Shown: in pieces, positions 1 to 7,628 of the stretch
How positions within the stretch are numbered: position 1 is the first letter of the stretch
How the letters are laid out: every line of letters begins with the position of its first letter
Source: Clostridia bacterium
GTDB taxonomy: Bacteria > Bacillota > Clostridia > Christensenellales > Aristaeellaceae
Direction of reading: 5' to 3'
Assembly: GCA_017552535.1 (NCBI GenBank)
Contig: JAFZPV010000051.1
Location: forward strand, 1 to 50,058
Length of the DNA stretch: 50,058 nucleotides
Translations under genes and position numbers: made by a program
The notes under the pieces: model-generated
The model's input: only the letters and a program-made list of their open reading frames with translations
What the model was told of the DNA's origin: nothing
Database searches by the model: none

Positions 1-145
1 ACGTATTTCAGCGTGTTCCTGACCTGATGGACCAGGCAGCGCTGGTACTCTGTGTCCGGATATGCAGTGGCTATGGCTTCCTTGATCCCGGTAAGACCGT
101 CAGCGCACAGGATCAGGATATCCTTGACTCCACGATTCTTATGCT
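1..145 (-). pseudogene. IS256-family transposase, internal fragment
   Basis: Read on the minus strand, the first 145 bases encode the central part of an IS256/Transposase_mut transposase. The stretch includes the segment ILCADGLTGIKEAI, which carries the second catalytic Asp of the DDE core, and then QRCLVHQVRN, the family hallmark after it. The fragment has no start of its own. It is fused at about 139-146 to an unrelated small reading frame, and its other end runs off the window. It is therefore either a truncated copy or an IS copy whose start was lost to a rearrangement. The family call is firm; the junction is placed only to within a few bases. Confidence 0.8.
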
Positions 146-417
146 TTGAAATCCTTTTCGCCGTCACCCCTAAGCCAGCCGAGGAACAGCTCCGAAAGGA
201 TCTGCGCCTGGTCTTTCTGTATCCGCTCCCAGGCCTCCTCGCCGGGAGTGTCTTTGAGATCTGCGGCGTGCTGCTCGGTGTTGAAGAGCGCCCAGTCCTC
301 AACAGGGATGGGATTGTTCATGAAGTCGGCCATCGCGTCCCGTCCTCCGCAGGAGTCGCAAATGTAGATTCCGTCTGCATGACGGCTCAGCGCGTTGGTA
401 TGTATTGGGGTCTTCAT
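139..417 (-). CDS. Small two-cysteine protein of ICE/plasmid type (remnant?)
   Basis: A 92-residue frame starting at ATG 417. It contains HTNALSRHADGIYICDSCGG followed by AMADFMNNPIPVEDW. A CxxC knuckle after an ALSRHAD-like segment is the layout of small uncharacterised proteins common on Firmicute integrative elements; this comparison is from memory. No convincing ribosome binding site precedes the ATG, and the 3' end abuts the transposase fragment, so it may be a displaced remnant. Function unknown. Confidence 0.4.
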   Translation of the reverse strand: MKTPIHTNALSRHADGIYICDSCGGRDAMADFMNNPIPVEDWALFNTEQHAADLKDTPGEEAWERIQKDQAQILSELFLGWLRGDGEKDFKA

Positions 418-544
418 GGTAAAGGTGGCTGAGCAATTGCTAGGAGCAATATACTTTGGCACAGTAAGACTCGATGATGTTGATATGAGTGAATTGCACG
501 AAAAACGCTTCAAAAAGAATGAACTATGCCAATTTGATGAATAA
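416..544 (+). CDS. Possible 42-residue ORF, unrecognised
   Basis: An open frame with coding-like composition (contains VRLDDVDMSELHEKRF), starting at ATG 416 and ending with TAA at 542-544. Its ATG overlaps the opposing ATG at 417 within a single CATG. A GGGG stretch six bases upstream is a poor ribosome binding site. It could be the tail of a lost mobile-element gene. I cannot name it. Confidence 0.2.
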   Translation: MVKVAEQLLGAIYFGTVRLDDVDMSELHEKRFKKNELCQFDE

Positions 545-875
545 AACGATACAAAGGCCAACCTTACACGCTTGTGGCAAAGAATAAAAACGTTAAAAAG
601 GACCTCTATGAACTACAACGAGATTTATAAGCCGACCCTCCCCCTTGAACCTTATAATTTTCCTCGAACCATTTAATTATTCATCGCCAGCGCAGAGGGG
701 GAGGGGATGTTTTTGTCAGAGATAAACGGATTGTAGATAAAACAGACAGATTCCTGGCATTTGCGGAATCGGCAAAAACTGCCGAAAACGCCGAAAATAC
801 CCTTGTTTTCGACCGTTTTGAGGCGTTTAAGGCCGTTATTCGCACTTTTCAGATTGTATCATTTTTGACGTCTAC
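545..875. other. Decayed mobile-element DNA, no firm gene
   Basis: An AT-rich stretch with several short coding-like scraps. One is a frame ending NVKKDLYELQRDL before a stop near 635. Another is a 22-codon ORF at 609-677, preceded by AAGGA and reading MNYNEIYKPTLPLEPYNFP. None is recognisable. The G-rich/C-rich pair near 642-652 and 696-707 could pair with each other. I see no promoter or RNA gene. Confidence 0.35.
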
Positions 876-1090
876 ATGGAGAAAGGCATCTCCGGATACA
901 AGGTGTCCGCCGCAAAGCGTGACGCGATCCTAGAGATCCGTGAGATGGCTGAAAAAAGCAGTTTGACGTCCTTCTGGTTTTCATGTTCGACCGACTGGGC
1001 AGAAAAGAGGACGAAAGAAGGATGTTCAGATATCGTTTCGCTCCCCAGACGCTGCTGGTAATGTGCCGAAGTCTGGCGATGCTGTGCTGA
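876..1090 (+). pseudogene. Serine site-specific recombinase, frameshifted N-terminal fragment
   Basis: Frame 1 from 876 gives MEKGISGYKVSAAKRDAIL. After a one-base shift in the run near 953-962, frame 2 continues FDVLLVFMFDRLGRKEDE until a stop at 1088-1090. Joined together these match the resolvase-domain pattern of large serine recombinases (Tn/ICE integrases). The catalytic Ser region upstream and the whole recombinase C-terminal domain are missing. It is dead, and it marks a former integrative element in this zone. Confidence 0.75.
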
Positions 1091-1152
1091 AAACCTCTGC
1101 CAGGCGTAGTGCAGTTTATTTAGCGGTTACAGTAAACCCAACGCCAAAGCAA

Positions 1153-1187
1153 CCCGTCGACAGAACAAACCTGTCGGCGGGTTTTAT
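1153..1187 (+). terminator. Rho-independent terminator-like hairpin
   Basis: CCCGTCGACAG and CTGTCGGCGGG form an 11-bp stem with one G-T wobble and a 7-base loop, followed by TTTTA. It probably ended the lost recombinase transcript. Confidence 0.5.
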
Positions 1188-1271
1188 CGAATTCAATGAG
1201 GCCGCCCCGTTTTTTGATTTTGGGCATCACCAAAAAGTACCGGATCAGGGTGCTGATCGGAGGAAAGAACA

Positions 1272-1367
1272 ATGTCCGAATGGATGGGGATCACCTCTGC
1301 GTGCGGAGAAAACGCCGCGAATGCCTTGTCCGTATCGCCGTTCGGGGAATCGCCTCCCCCCTCATAA
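1272..1367 (+). CDS. Possible 31-residue peptide, unrecognised
   Basis: ATG 1272 has a strong GGAGGA ribosome binding site 8 bases upstream. The frame runs 31 codons (ends AALSVSPFGESPPPS-like) to TAA at 1365-1367. The good start signal is the only argument that it is translated. Composition and surroundings (recombinase debris) suggest an element-borne leader or remnant. The rest of 1188-1446 holds nothing else I recognise. Confidence 0.2.
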   Translation: MSEWMGITSACGENAANALSVSPFGESPPPS

Positions 1368-1446
1368 TTGGCAGGGCATACTTTAAGAAATGCACTCCGG
1401 ATTCGAGACCCCTCCCTGCATAACCTCTCCCGTCAAGTTTGGATTA

Positions 1447-1821
1447 TCAGAATCCCGCCTTCCACAAACCGTGGAGATTGCAGTATTCGTACGCCGCAAT
1501 CACTTCGTCGCCCTCCGTCAGCGCGAAGGTCGCCGCTGGCTTTTCGCCCGGCTTCAGGTTTTTGCGCTGGCGGCCCTGCTTCGTCTCGAGGATGATCCAC
1601 ATGATGTAGTGCGCGTCCTGCATGGGATGCTCTACGGAGCCTACTGTGACCGTCACAGTCCGTCCGTCCACGGTAATGACCGGCACGTGCTTTTCGCCGG
1701 CGCCGTCCGAGGTGTTCGGCACAATGGGCTTCATTTCCTCTCCGCAGCAGACGCAGCGGACGCCGGAGTCATTAATGTGGGCAATGATGTTGCCGCAATG
1801 TTCGCATCTGTAGAAAACCAT
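1447..1821 (-). CDS. dfx: Desulfoferrodoxin (superoxide reductase)
   Basis: A 124-residue protein that reduces superoxide to hydrogen peroxide without making oxygen, an anaerobe's substitute for superoxide dismutase. The N-terminal desulforedoxin-like domain (about 1-35) has C6, C9 and the CVCC group at 23-26 for the structural iron. The C-terminal domain supplies the catalytic Fe(His)4(Cys) site: EKHVP (H45), EHPMQDAH (H65, H71) and CNLH (C114, H117). Start chosen at ATG 1821 because GGGGAGG lies 6-7 bases upstream; the open frame extends further but has no such site. It stands alone between mobile-element remnants. An extra Cys at 23 beside the usual CC pair is slightly unusual. Confidence 0.93.
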   Translation of the reverse strand: MVFYRCEHCGNIIAHINDSGVRCVCCGEEMKPIVPNTSDGAGEKHVPVITVDGRTVTVTVGSVEHPMQDAHYIMWIILETKQGRQRKNLKPGEKPAATFALTEGDEVIAAYEYCNLHGLWKAGF

Positions 1822-2224
1822 ACTTTTTCCTCCCCAAATTCCTTTTATAGTACTCTGAAAAGTCCATGCTTTGGTTGATCGATCCGTGTCTGTTAAAGCA
1901 GAATTTTCCTCAAAACAGCGCTCGTTCTCCATCTTTTTGCCATGATTGCAGGATTCCCTGTCGCTCTATGGAAGCTTCCCGCTTAAACGAAAAAGCGATC
2001 CTTTTTGCAGCCCCACGTATACTGCTATCTGATGATTCCCATTGATAGAAGTCCCATGATCATTTCTTTTTCCGTCATAGTTTCGCAGTGGCTACTCCAA
2101 AACGCATAATACGCTTCTTGATCTAAGATGGTGTATCACTGACCTCCATAGCTTATGGACATAGCTCAGACCAAATGGTAAGATTGTTTTGCTGAGGAAC
2201 AAGAACCAAGGAGGTCGAAAAGCC
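1822..2224. other. Intergenic stretch without a gene
   Basis: About 400 bases, AT-richer than the genes around it. An A/T-rich TACTATAAAA lies just upstream of the dfx start on the minus strand and could be part of its promoter, but no good -35 partner is visible. The rest holds no frame or RNA I can support. Confidence 0.4.
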
Positions 2225-2362
2225 ATGTCCGGAGACATTATACAACTTAATCCGGAAGTTTTCCAGAGCGAATTGAGGAATCTCTTTCTCTCACCCTGCG
2301 CAGAAACCGAAAAGGAGAATGATCGGCTTCCAATGATGCCGCGCCAAACCCCGGCAGGCTAA
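2225..2362 (+). pseudogene. IS256-like transposase N-terminus, broken
   Basis: ATG 2225 is preceded by AAGGAGG. The first ~20 residues, DIIQLNPEVFQSELRNL, resemble the N-terminus of IS256-type transposases. The frame then degenerates and stops after 45 residues, over the 3' end of the acyltransferase gene on the other strand. This looks like the 5' end of an IS copy truncated by deletion. It lies opposite in direction to the fragment at 1-145, so the two are not halves of one uninverted copy. The family call is moderate. Confidence 0.45.
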
Positions 2363-3585
2363 ACGTAGGGCATGCCCTTTACCATCCTGTGAAGGGCGAA
2401 ATATTTGTTCGCAGGCCAGACGTGCTCGTTGCGGACCTCGTAGTATTCGTCCCGGAAGGTGAAAAACAAAAACGCGGTATGCGCCACGGCCATCCGGCTC
2501 AGGCCGTCCATGGGGAAAGAAAATGCCTTTCCGCCGCCCGTAAACTCCAGCCGGTCGGTGTACAGGCGCAAATCAAGCCCGCTGCCCAGCATTTCCCGGC
2601 TGTCTCCGCTGACGCGGTACAGAACCGCGCCCGCGTCCCGCGTGACCGCTTCGCCGCTTTCCCGGCAGTCCTGAACGCGCTCTTCAAGGACGCCCCGCTG
2701 CCACATGTCCCAGTCGTACACGTTGTCGAAACGAAGGTTTTCGCCTTCGAAAAAGCCATAGTCGTTCACTTCGGCGCTCATGCCGCAGGGGCAGAAAAAG
2801 CGGTCGCCCTCGCTTTTGAGGCCTTCCGTGCGCCCGCAGGCAGGGCAAACGAACAGCGTGGTCTCCAGATATTCCGCTTTCGCTTTGCCGGGATAGCGGT
2901 ACTGATGTTCGCGGGAGAAGGCGTAAGCGTCGGTGTACAGGTCCTCCCGGATGTGGGCGCAGATCTCCTCCGCGCTCATTTTATTCAATTCCTCGCGGCT
3001 GTATTCCCTGACCACCTGCCCGAAAACGGGGCCCCTGCGCAGGGTGTGTCCCCAGCGGGGCGTCTGCAGGTAAGCGCCGTCGATGCGGTAGGTGATCATC
3101 GAGCCCGCGGCGTTTTTGACCAGCTCGCCCGTGCGGGGCGGGATAAAGCCCGTGCGGCCGTTGAAGCAGCGGTTGCCTTCCGGGTACAGGATCACCGGCA
3201 CGCCCAGGCGCAGGTTCTGCAGGATCATCTGCGTGGTGGCCTCCCCGCTCACGGCCTTGCGGCGGGGTATGGGGTTCACCAAAAAGCGCAGGACGCTGCT
3301 CAGAAAGCCTTTGCGCATCAGGTGGTCGCTGGCCACGAAGCGCATATAGCCCTTCACGCCCATGGCGTTCATAAAGTGATCCGCCGTGGAGGTGTGGTTG
3401 GTGAGCAGCAGGAAGGTCTTGTCCTTCGGCGTATACTTTTTGCAGCGGTAGCGGTAGCGCCATTTTACCCAGGGCGTGAGGGGCAGGCGCAGAAGGGCCA
3501 CCACCGCCCTGTTGCGTTTTAAGCCCTTTGTCCAGTAGGAATCGTCCGGAAGAGAGTGTGTATCCATATGCGTCTCAGCTTTCAT
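2359..3585 (-). CDS. PlsC-type 1-acylglycerol-3-phosphate acyltransferase with zinc-ribbon tail
   Basis: Transfers an acyl chain to lysophosphatidic acid or a related lysophospholipid at the inner membrane. The catalytic NHxxxxD box is NHTSTADHF and the substrate-binding box is YPEGNR, both in the first ~150 residues. The protein (408 residues) is longer than a minimal PlsC. Its extra C-terminal part has a CPAC..CPC zinc-ribbon-like segment around residue 250, then a beta-rich region. The first ATG (3585) overlaps the gpsA stop by 11 bases; an alternative ATG lies at 3567. Neither has a strong ribosome binding site, which fits translational coupling to gpsA. Together GpsA and this enzyme cover two early steps of phospholipid synthesis; the exact acyl acceptor is inferred. 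Confidence 0.85.
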   Translation of the reverse strand: MKAETHMDTHSLPDDSYWTKGLKRNRAVVALLRLPLTPWVKWRYRYRCKKYTPKDKTFLLLTNHTSTADHFMNAMGVKGYMRFVASDHLMRKGFLSSVLRFLVNPIPRRKAVSGEATTQMILQNLRLGVPVILYPEGNRCFNGRTGFIPPRTGELVKNAAGSMITYRIDGAYLQTPRWGHTLRRGPVFGQVVREYSREELNKMSAEEICAHIREDLYTDAYAFSREHQYRYPGKAKAEYLETTLFVCPACGRTEGLKSEGDRFFCPCGMSAEVNDYGFFEGENLRFDNVYDWDMWQRGVLEERVQDCRESGEAVTRDAGAVLYRVSGDSREMLGSGLDLRLYTDRLEFTGGGKAFSFPMDGLSRMAVAHTAFLFFTFRDEYYEVRNEHVWPANKYFALHRMVKGMPYV

Positions 3586-4621
3586 AGGTGAATTTTTCCC
3601 AGGGGATGTCTACGGGGGCATGGCGCGTGAGGATGTCGTCCACGTGCATAAGGAGCGGGTAATCCGTTATTTTCGCTTCGCCCCGGCTTGCCCTGATGCG
3701 GACGGCCCGCGCCACGCGCTCGGCCACCACCAGAGATTCCAGCGTGACGCCGTTCAGTTCCTTTTTGGCTTCGTCTATGTCCAGCCCGCGCCCCAGAAGC
3801 ACGCCCACCAGCCGCGTGCGCCCGCCGTATACCGTAACGTACAGGTCACCCGCGCCCACGGCCAGGTTGTCAAGCGTGCCGGCTCCCTGGGCCTTGAGCA
3901 GCCTGCCCATCTCCCGCACAGCCTGGTAAAACACCGCGGCCTGGGAGTTGTAATGCAGTTCGCTTTCCAAGCCGAAAGCGCGCTGGTTTAAGCCCACCGT
4001 GAGGGCGACGCCCAGCGCGTAGCCGTTTTTGAGGGCCACGGCGCTTTCGATGCCCATCACGTCCCGGGAGAGGCTGATGTGGTAATAGTCCGTGGCCATC
4101 AGGGCCCGCACACGCCTGAGGGCGTCCATGTCCCGTCCGCAAAAACAGACTTCGGTCTGGTCGTGTGCCACGAGCTCGTAGCTCGTGCAGGGGCCGCCCA
4201 CCGCGCACAGGTTGAGGGCGTGTCCGGTCTCGTCCAGCTTTTGCTGCCACAGGTACGGATAGGGCTTCAGCGACCCGTCCGGCCCGTCCATCAGGCCCTT
4301 GGTCACGGTGAGCACGTCCGTGCCGGCGGGGATCTTTTCCAGCACATAGTCCCGGAACCAGTCCACGCCGAAGCTGGATACGCCGCCGATCACCAGGTCG
4401 CTGCCCGCAAGCGCGGCTTCCAGTTCTTCGATCTGAAAGAACCTTACGCCCTCGGGAAAATCCTTATTGAATTTGGGATGCCGGTTCGTCTTAAGGCACA
4501 CCGAGATGATCTCCCGGTCCAGATGCGTGCCCACGAGCCGCACCTCGTGGCCGTTTTCCCGGGCGGGGAAGGCCAGCGCGGAGCCCATCATGCCGGAGCC
4601 GACGATGGTGATGACTGCCAT
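3575..4621 (-). CDS. gpsA: NAD(P)+-dependent glycerol-3-phosphate dehydrogenase
   Basis: Reduces dihydroxyacetone phosphate to sn-glycerol 3-phosphate, the backbone of phospholipids. It has an N-terminal Rossmann fold with GSGMMGSA (residues 8-15). The family pattern continues with a GGPCTSYEL segment (where SGPSFA-type sequences usually lie), ALKNGYALG around the catalytic Lys, and GAGDLYVT followed by GGRTRLVG. Length (348) is normal. The GGP and ELVAHD segments depart from the E. coli-type sequence, so it is a divergent GpsA. It lies 25 bases downstream of prsW and overlaps the acyltransferase gene, inside the leftward operon. Confidence 0.88.
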   Translation of the reverse strand: MAVITIVGSGMMGSALAFPARENGHEVRLVGTHLDREIISVCLKTNRHPKFNKDFPEGVRFFQIEELEAALAGSDLVIGGVSSFGVDWFRDYVLEKIPAGTDVLTVTKGLMDGPDGSLKPYPYLWQQKLDETGHALNLCAVGGPCTSYELVAHDQTEVCFCGRDMDALRRVRALMATDYYHISLSRDVMGIESAVALKNGYALGVALTVGLNQRAFGLESELHYNSQAAVFYQAVREMGRLLKAQGAGTLDNLAVGAGDLYVTVYGGRTRLVGVLLGRGLDIDEAKKELNGVTLESLVVAERVARAVRIRASRGEAKITDYPLLMHVDDILTRHAPVDIPWEKFTYES

Positions 4622-4646
4622 TGGAACACCTCTTTCGTTTTACCGC

Positions 4647-5390
4647 TTACGCGATGTATTCATCCGTATTGGAGAGCTTGCGCACGCGCAAAAAGCAGAC
4701 CAGGAACATCGCCGCCACGAAGATGATAAACAGCGCCACCGCTTCCCCGCTGTTCACGCCGCTCACGATCAGGTCGTACAGGCCGTGGGCCAGCACGGGC
4801 ACCAGGAGCGCCAGCCTGCGGGCGGAGCGGGATTTTTCGGGCTGTTCCCAGGTATTCAGGCGTTTGGCGGAACCGTACCATGAGCCCATCAGCACCGCGA
4901 AGCAGATGTGCGCCGGCACGGATACCAGCGCGCGGATCAGCATGGCGGAGGAGCCGTAATTGATGAGGTACGTGATGTTTTCCGCCAGGGCAAAGCCCGC
5001 GGACACCGCCACGGCGTACACGACGGCGTCAAAGGTGCAGTTGAAGGCCGGATGCTTCCAGGTCTTTTTATACAGCATCGCGTACTTGCAGCCCTCCTCT
5101 GCCAAGCCCACCACCAAAAACCACTGGATCAGCCGGAAAAGCAGGGATTCGCTGTCCAGCAAAAGGCTCAGAACGTACAGCGCGCCCAGCTCCAGAAAAA
5201 ACGCCGGGATCACGCTCAGCACGCCCAGGCCGAACAGCCCCCAGACGAGTTTGGGCGGCTCCGGCTCCAGCCAGTCTTTTTTGCGCACATAGGCCAGAAG
5301 CGCCAGCGCCGGCACCAGGGTGAGCGCCAGCGTGCGCACCAGAGGCAGGCTGAGCACCATGTAAAACAAAAGTCCGATCAGTTCGCCCAT
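4647..5390 (-). CDS. PrsW-family intramembrane metalloprotease
   Basis: A 247-residue multi-spanning membrane protein, about seven or eight hydrophobic helices. The family's active-site motifs are present: EExxK at E98-E99-K102, EN at 137-138, H161, and HxxxD at H202-D206. In Bacillus, PrsW makes the first cut in an anti-sigma factor in response to antimicrobial peptides. No sigma/anti-sigma pair is present here, so the substrate is unknown. It lies between a URO-D-family gene and gpsA with gaps of 25-27 bases, so it is co-transcribed with lipid genes. Family assignment is secure, role is not. Confidence 0.88.
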   Translation of the reverse strand: MGELIGLLFYMVLSLPLVRTLALTLVPALALLAYVRKKDWLEPEPPKLVWGLFGLGVLSVIPAFFLELGALYVLSLLLDSESLLFRLIQWFLVVGLAEEGCKYAMLYKKTWKHPAFNCTFDAVVYAVAVSAGFALAENITYLINYGSSAMLIRALVSVPAHICFAVLMGSWYGSAKRLNTWEQPEKSRSARRLALLVPVLAHGLYDLIVSGVNSGEAVALFIIFVAAMFLVCFLRVRKLSNTDEYIA

Positions 5391-5417
5391 CGCGTCTCCT
5401 CCCCTGTGCTTCCGCCT

Positions 5418-6524
5418 TTACCGCTTGCGGTTTTCCCAGATGACTTCCATGATCAGGCGCATGCTCTCCAGACTGGAGCCGTTGTTGATGGAGCCCGCCG
5501 TGGAGATGTTCACGCCGCCGTAGCGGAAGCCCGCTTCGATGTCGCGCTTCGTTTCGGCGATCAGCTCCTCCCGCTCGTTGCGCATGAAGGCGAAGGGCGC
5601 GATGCAGCCGTCGATGCGGGCGTGGGGCAGGTTTTCGCGGATCTCGGGCACCATCACCGTGGGGCCGAAGTTCACGCCGTTCAGGTCCAGCCGGCCCAGG
5701 ATGGGCAGCAGGTGCCCCATGGCGCTGTCGGAGTGCTGATAGCGCTTGTCCTCAGGATCGGGCGAGAAGCGCGCAAACACCTTTTTGAGCACAGGATAGC
5801 CGAACTTTTCGTACATGGCGGGAGACAGAAGGCAGCAGTTGTCGTCCGCGAAGGAGAAGCCGTGGGTGTCTTTGCCCGTCAGGCCGGCCTCTTCGTCCAT
5901 GATCTCCGCCATGCGGATGATGACGTCGGCGATGTCGCTCGAGAAGCGCTCGGCCAGTTCCTCCTCGTCCGCCAGGAAATACAGAAACTCCGTGGTGCCC
6001 ATCAGGGAGCAGGCCAGGGTCACGGGGCCGCGGATGTGGTGCACGGGAGAGGGTTTTACGCCGTAGGTCTCGTACACGCGTTTTTTTTCGCTCTCCCAGT
6101 TGTCCGGCAGCATGAAGGCGCGAAGGTCCATCTTCTCCACTTCGTCCAGCTTCTTTTCCAGCGCCTTTTCGTCTTCGATGCTCTCCTTGAGCCACTCGGT
6201 GGCGTTGTGCATGATGTACTCGCCGCCGAACACCTCACCGATGCGCTTTACGTAGGGCAGTCGGGCGTCTTCGGGCAGAAAATTCTCCCGCAGAAGACGC
6301 TTGCCCACGATCTTTTCGCTCTTGTCGTTGTAGCGCCTGTTCAGGTCGATGCGCCTGGACAGTTCCGTATAGGCCCAGGGATCTCCCTCCTCGCCCAGCT
6401 CCGCGAACACGCACTCGTCGCTCATGCGGATGCCCAGGGCCACCTGGGGCGCCGGATAAAAACAGTTGTCCCGGTGCGCCAGCTCGTCGTTTTCCCAGAA
6501 GCGCGCGATGTCAAAATCGTTCAT
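5418..6524 (-). CDS. URO-D (uroporphyrinogen decarboxylase/methyltransferase) family protein
   Basis: A 368-residue TIM-barrel protein of the broad URO-D superfamily, which includes uroporphyrinogen decarboxylase and corrinoid-linked methyltransferases (MtaA/CmuA type). Supporting signs are HIRGPVTLACSLMGTTEF, DDNCCLLSPAMYEKF, and the C-terminal GVNISTAGSINNGSS barrel end. No corrinoid protein or other haem gene is nearby, so true HemE function is unlikely and the substrate is unknown. It is 39 bases below mscS and 27 above prsW in the same operon. Confidence 0.75.
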   Translation of the reverse strand: MNDFDIARFWENDELAHRDNCFYPAPQVALGIRMSDECVFAELGEEGDPWAYTELSRRIDLNRRYNDKSEKIVGKRLLRENFLPEDARLPYVKRIGEVFGGEYIMHNATEWLKESIEDEKALEKKLDEVEKMDLRAFMLPDNWESEKKRVYETYGVKPSPVHHIRGPVTLACSLMGTTEFLYFLADEEELAERFSSDIADVIIRMAEIMDEEAGLTGKDTHGFSFADDNCCLLSPAMYEKFGYPVLKKVFARFSPDPEDKRYQHSDSAMGHLLPILGRLDLNGVNFGPTVMVPEIRENLPHARIDGCIAPFAFMRNEREELIAETKRDIEAGFRYGGVNISTAGSINNGSSLESMRLIMEVIWENRKR

Positions 6525-6563
6525 ATGGTCTTTCCCGTCCCTTTCAGCAGTTTTAGATCGTTT

Positions 6564-7367
6564 TTACGGCTTGATGCCCGCCTGAGCCATGGCGGTGAGC
6601 ACCTCCAGGCGGATCTCCCGCTCCAGTTCCCAGCATTTGTCCACGGAGCAGCGGCATTCGATGCGGCAGACAGCCGCGCCGCGGTCCATGGCGATGTAGC
6701 CCTTCACCACGGGGTCCTCGTCGATATAATCGCAGCGCCGGTTGACGTTTTTCATGGCCTCCCGCAGCACCTCCAGCGCCCGGGTATAGTCCTGGCCGTG
6801 GCCCACGGTCACGTCCACCACCGCGAAGCGGAAGTCGCTGGTCATGTTGATCACGGTGCGGATCTCGCCGTTGGGGATCACGAACACCGAGCCGTTGGTA
6901 GCTCTGAGCGTCGTGGTTCGCAGGGCCACGTTTTCGATGCGGCCCGTCTGCCCCGCCACGGTCACCACGTCCCCCACGTTGCAGCTGCCCTCCAGCCACA
7001 AAAACATGCCGCTGATCACGTCCTTGATCAGGCTCTGGCATCCGAAGGCGATGGCAAAGCCGCTCACCCCGGCCACGGCCAGCAAACTTCCCACGTTCAC
7101 GCCCAGGGTGCTTAAGCAGGTGAAGGCCAGGGCAATGTACATCAGGATATTGAACAGGCTGACCGTAAGGGTCTGCACGGTGTTGCCACGGCTGTTGCCC
7201 TCGTGCTTTCTGCGATACTTTTCGAAAAGGCGGTTGAGCAGCCTGCGCCCCAGTTTGATGATGACGATGCCGACGATCAGAATGCCCAGCGCGGCGGCGA
7301 TGCGCGTGAGCACGTCGGGCAGGGTCTTCCAGAAATTCGAGGCGGCGTCGGTGATCTGTGCAATCAT
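6564..7367 (-). CDS. mscS: MscS-type small-conductance mechanosensitive channel
   Basis: A 267-residue membrane protein that releases solutes when membrane tension rises. The N-terminal helices (about 15-95) lead to the pore helix LAVAGVSGFAIAFGCQSLIK. This is followed by the beta domain (GDVVTVAGQTGRIENVAL, then FVIPNGEI) and an alpha/beta C-terminus, the MscS order. Length matches the E. coli channel. First gene of the five-gene leftward operon; GGAGG lies 5 bases before the ATG and a promoter is 60-90 bases upstream. Confidence 0.93.
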   Translation of the reverse strand: MIAQITDAASNFWKTLPDVLTRIAAALGILIVGIVIIKLGRRLLNRLFEKYRRKHEGNSRGNTVQTLTVSLFNILMYIALAFTCLSTLGVNVGSLLAVAGVSGFAIAFGCQSLIKDVISGMFLWLEGSCNVGDVVTVAGQTGRIENVALRTTTLRATNGSVFVIPNGEIRTVINMTSDFRFAVVDVTVGHGQDYTRALEVLREAMKNVNRRCDYIDEDPVVKGYIAMDRGAAVCRIECRCSVDKCWELEREIRLEVLTAMAQAGIKP

Positions 7368-7425
7368 GGTTTCCTCCGTTCAGCCGCTTATGAAAAAAAG
7401 ATAACGCGGGCGGCTTTCCTTCTGC

Positions 7426-7455
7426 ATTATAAGCGTTTTATGGCCGCAGCGTCAA
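7426..7455 (-). promoter_or_regulatory. Promoter of the mscS-to-plsC operon
   Basis: On the minus strand, TTGACG (7450-7455) and TATAAT (7426-7431) are separated by 18 bp, about 60 bases before the mscS start. All five downstream genes have gaps under 40 bases or overlap, so this is probably the operon's only promoter. Confidence 0.75.
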
Positions 7456-7559
7456 GCTTTCCGGGGCGCGAGGCGCAAGTTTGCCGTTTTTGCCGGAGGG
7501 GCCATCTGAAATCAGGCAAATACGGCTGCGCTTTCACGCCCGGTGCCGCCAAAAACGAA

Positions 7560-7583
7560 CTTGGAGGGGCAAGCCCCTCCAAG
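7560..7583. repeat. GGAGGGG/CCCCTCC palindrome
   Basis: CTTGGAGGGGC and GCCCCTCCAAG form a perfect 11-bp stem around AA. A close relative (CTTGGAGGGG...CCCCTCCAA) occurs at 30396-30419. It sits just past the potD terminator. Either a secondary terminator or a dispersed REP-like element. Confidence 0.6.
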
Positions 7584-7588
7584 CTGTT

Positions 7589-7618
7589 CCGAAAAAGCGG
7601 ACGGATGCCGCTTTCCGG
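7589..7618 (-). terminator. Terminator of the pot operon
   Basis: On the minus strand, CCGGAAAGCGG pairs with CCGCTTTTTCGG around a 7-base loop, and the 3' arm contains the T run. It lies 11 bases after the potD stop codon. Confidence 0.65.
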
Positions 7619-7628
7619 AATGACCTGA

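Noticed and set aside
2389-3522. Plus-strand 377-codon frame over the acyltransferase gene
   Set aside because: Ala/Val/His-rich antisense; the minus strand has the NHxxxxD and EGNR boxes.
4908-7115. Open frame of over 700 codons opposite prsW, the URO-D gene and mscS
   Set aside because: His/Val/Gln-rich nonsense typical of the antisense of GC-rich coding DNA. It spans three recognisable genes on the other strand and has no family motif.
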